Part shown: positions 63,345-64,000 of the stretch, piece after piece
Numbering within the stretch: the stretch's first letter is position 1
Layout: every line of letters starts with the position of its first letter
Assembly (NCBI GenBank): GCA_963678235.1
Contig: OY782766.1
Span: forward strand, 3,224,001 to 3,288,000
Length of the DNA: 64,000 nt
Direction of reading: 5' to 3'
From: JABMQB01 sp963678235
GTDB taxonomy: Bacteria; Bacteroidota; Bacteroidia; Bacteroidales; Prolixibacteraceae
Notes under the pieces: model-generated
Told to the model about the DNA's origin: nothing
Databases searched by the model: none
The model's input: the letters and a program-made list of their open reading frames with translations, nothing else
Position numbers and translations under genes: made by a program

Positions 63345-63371
63345 ACAACCCGAAAGTAAGTTTCAATAGAC

Positions 63372-63402
63372 AAAAAAACAGCCAGGTTCAATTCCCCGAC
63401 TG
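63372..63402 (-). terminator. Likely terminator of the aerolysin-like gene
   Basis: On the minus strand, CAGTCGGG, an eight-base loop and CCTGGCTG form an eight-pair stem with two wobbles, followed by a run of seven T. It lies about 100 bases beyond the stop at 63504 of the minus-strand gene. Confidence 0.65.
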
Positions 63403-63503
63403 CTTTAATGTTTATAAGCTCCTAAACCTTTGACTTTTAATCTCAGTCCATCCCCAAATTATAGATAGGTAACAAACAACATCGTTCGTATTGTTCAATT
63501 ATA

Positions 63504-64000
63504 TTAGTTCTTTTGTAATTCTGATTCTTTATCTGTGAGGGAATCATTGGCCACATCCAGGGATTTTTGGTTTGTAATAACCTCTAAATTTATTGAATTG
63601 TTCCCTGAAACGTAGCCGCTTGTGTATAAATACAAATCGACACCAGGAGCCATCTCTTCAAGTCTTGCCCCATATTTATCCCCTGCATAATCAGTAAAAG
63701 TACATTTAAAGGTTGCTTTAAACTTAGCGTTAAACGTACCGGTTTTTAGCAATACGCTCCCAAATACTTTTGTTCTTGGAGGAATATTTATTACCTCACT
63801 AATAGAATGGGAAACTTTTTTTGTTTTTGTTACGGAAAGTTCCGATTGAAAACTGAATTCGGACATTACTGTTAATTCGGTACTGACCTTTGCTTTAGCT
63901 CCTGCCACGTCAACAACCGGTACATGAATACCGGCCTCGGCTTCTGCTCCAACTTTTAAAGAGGAACCTAATCTTAGGCCATTGGTCATTTTAAACGTAG
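63504..64000 (-). CDS. Aerolysin/ETX-MTX2-like protein, 5' end outside window
   Basis: The last 165 or so residues of a minus-strand protein; the frame stays open to base 64000, so the start lies to the right, and the ATG at 63989 (MTNGLRLGSS) is only an internal Met. The sequence resembles the pore-forming domain of aerolysin/ETX-MTX2 toxins: alternating Ser/Thr strands (AGAKAKVSTELTVMSEFSFQ, then SELSVTKTKKVSHSISEVIN), the IPPRTKVFGSVLLKTGTFNAKF segment corresponding to the conserved proline loop, and long amphipathic beta stretches. I do not see the N-terminal receptor-binding part. A toxin, an antifungal-type protein or a non-toxic structural relative are all possible. Confidence 0.68.
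   Translation of the reverse strand, partial: TFKMTNGLRLGSSLKVGAEAEAGIHVPVVDVAGAKAKVSTELTVMSEFSFQSELSVTKTKKVSHSISEVINIPPRTKVFGSVLLKTGTFNAKFKATFKCTFTDYAGDKYGARLEEMAPGVDLYLYTSGYVSGNNSINLEVITNQKSLDVANDSLTDKESELQKN

Noticed and set aside
63379..63402. A GGTTCAATTCC stretch that resembles the T-loop of a tRNA
   Set aside because: No acceptor, D or anticodon arms can be built around it; the upstream side is an A-run. It fits a minus-strand terminator hairpin better.

Overview
The window is an AT-rich chromosomal segment from a member of the Bacteroidota. I infer this from a one-protein hybrid two-component sensor, TonB-dependent receptors with a DUF4249 lipoprotein, an isolated atpD-atpC pair with a short epsilon subunit, weak Shine-Dalgarno sequences, and several upstream TAnnTTTG elements (the Bacteroidota -7 promoter motif). 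A free-living or marine Bacteroidales/Marinilabiliales-type organism is plausible, but the order is a guess. No rRNA, tRNA, CRISPR array or insertion sequence was recognised.

Layout, left to right. (1) 1-7785: two large beta-propeller sensor kinases, the first cut by the window edge, then a YgjV-like membrane protein with a GNAT-like tail. (2) 7801-12820: a polyamine module of two divergent pairs. Arginine decarboxylase and an agmatinase-family enzyme would make putrescine; carboxyspermidine dehydrogenase and decarboxylase would turn it into spermidine without S-adenosylmethionine. (3) 12941-18038: a lipoprotein beta-propeller, a membrane-anchored DNA-binding-like regulator divergent from a Tat-exported Gfo/Idh/MocA oxidoreductase, and a lone AAA/DUF4143 ATPase. 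(4) 18174-25583, all minus strand: an FAD/Fe-S dehydrogenase, two MscS channels, and a rimB-rimK-aspartoacylase cluster. (5) 25849-32289: an MMPL-type exporter with a polyprenyl synthase, atpD-atpC ending in a clear terminator, and a GT9 glycosyltransferase. (6) 32331-41824: DUF4249 lipoprotein, two TonB receptors, a PAS-LuxR regulator, a PatB/MalY-type PLP enzyme, ComB, and a small secreted protein.

(7) 42085-57563 is the most striking part: seven same-strand genes with gaps of 6 to 33 bases. They encode an ABC ATPase, a 1118-residue ABC-2 permease with a degenerate M1-peptidase-like region and a golvesin-like C-terminus, a TolC-type outer-membrane factor, a lipoprotein adaptor, an RND permease, a second RND permease fused through about six extra membrane helices to a complete ABC ATPase, and a small ABC-2-like permease. 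The locus joins ATP-driven and ion-driven export in one operon and, in one gene, in one polypeptide. It is my main candidate for an undescribed system.

(8) 57781-64000: a 65-residue acidic protein, a U32 peptidase-family protein (probably tRNA-modifying), an outer-membrane-barrel-like protein, a 929-residue membrane-anchored protein with a C-terminal propeller, and, cut by the right edge, a minus-strand protein resembling the pore-forming domain of aerolysin/ETX-MTX2 toxins.
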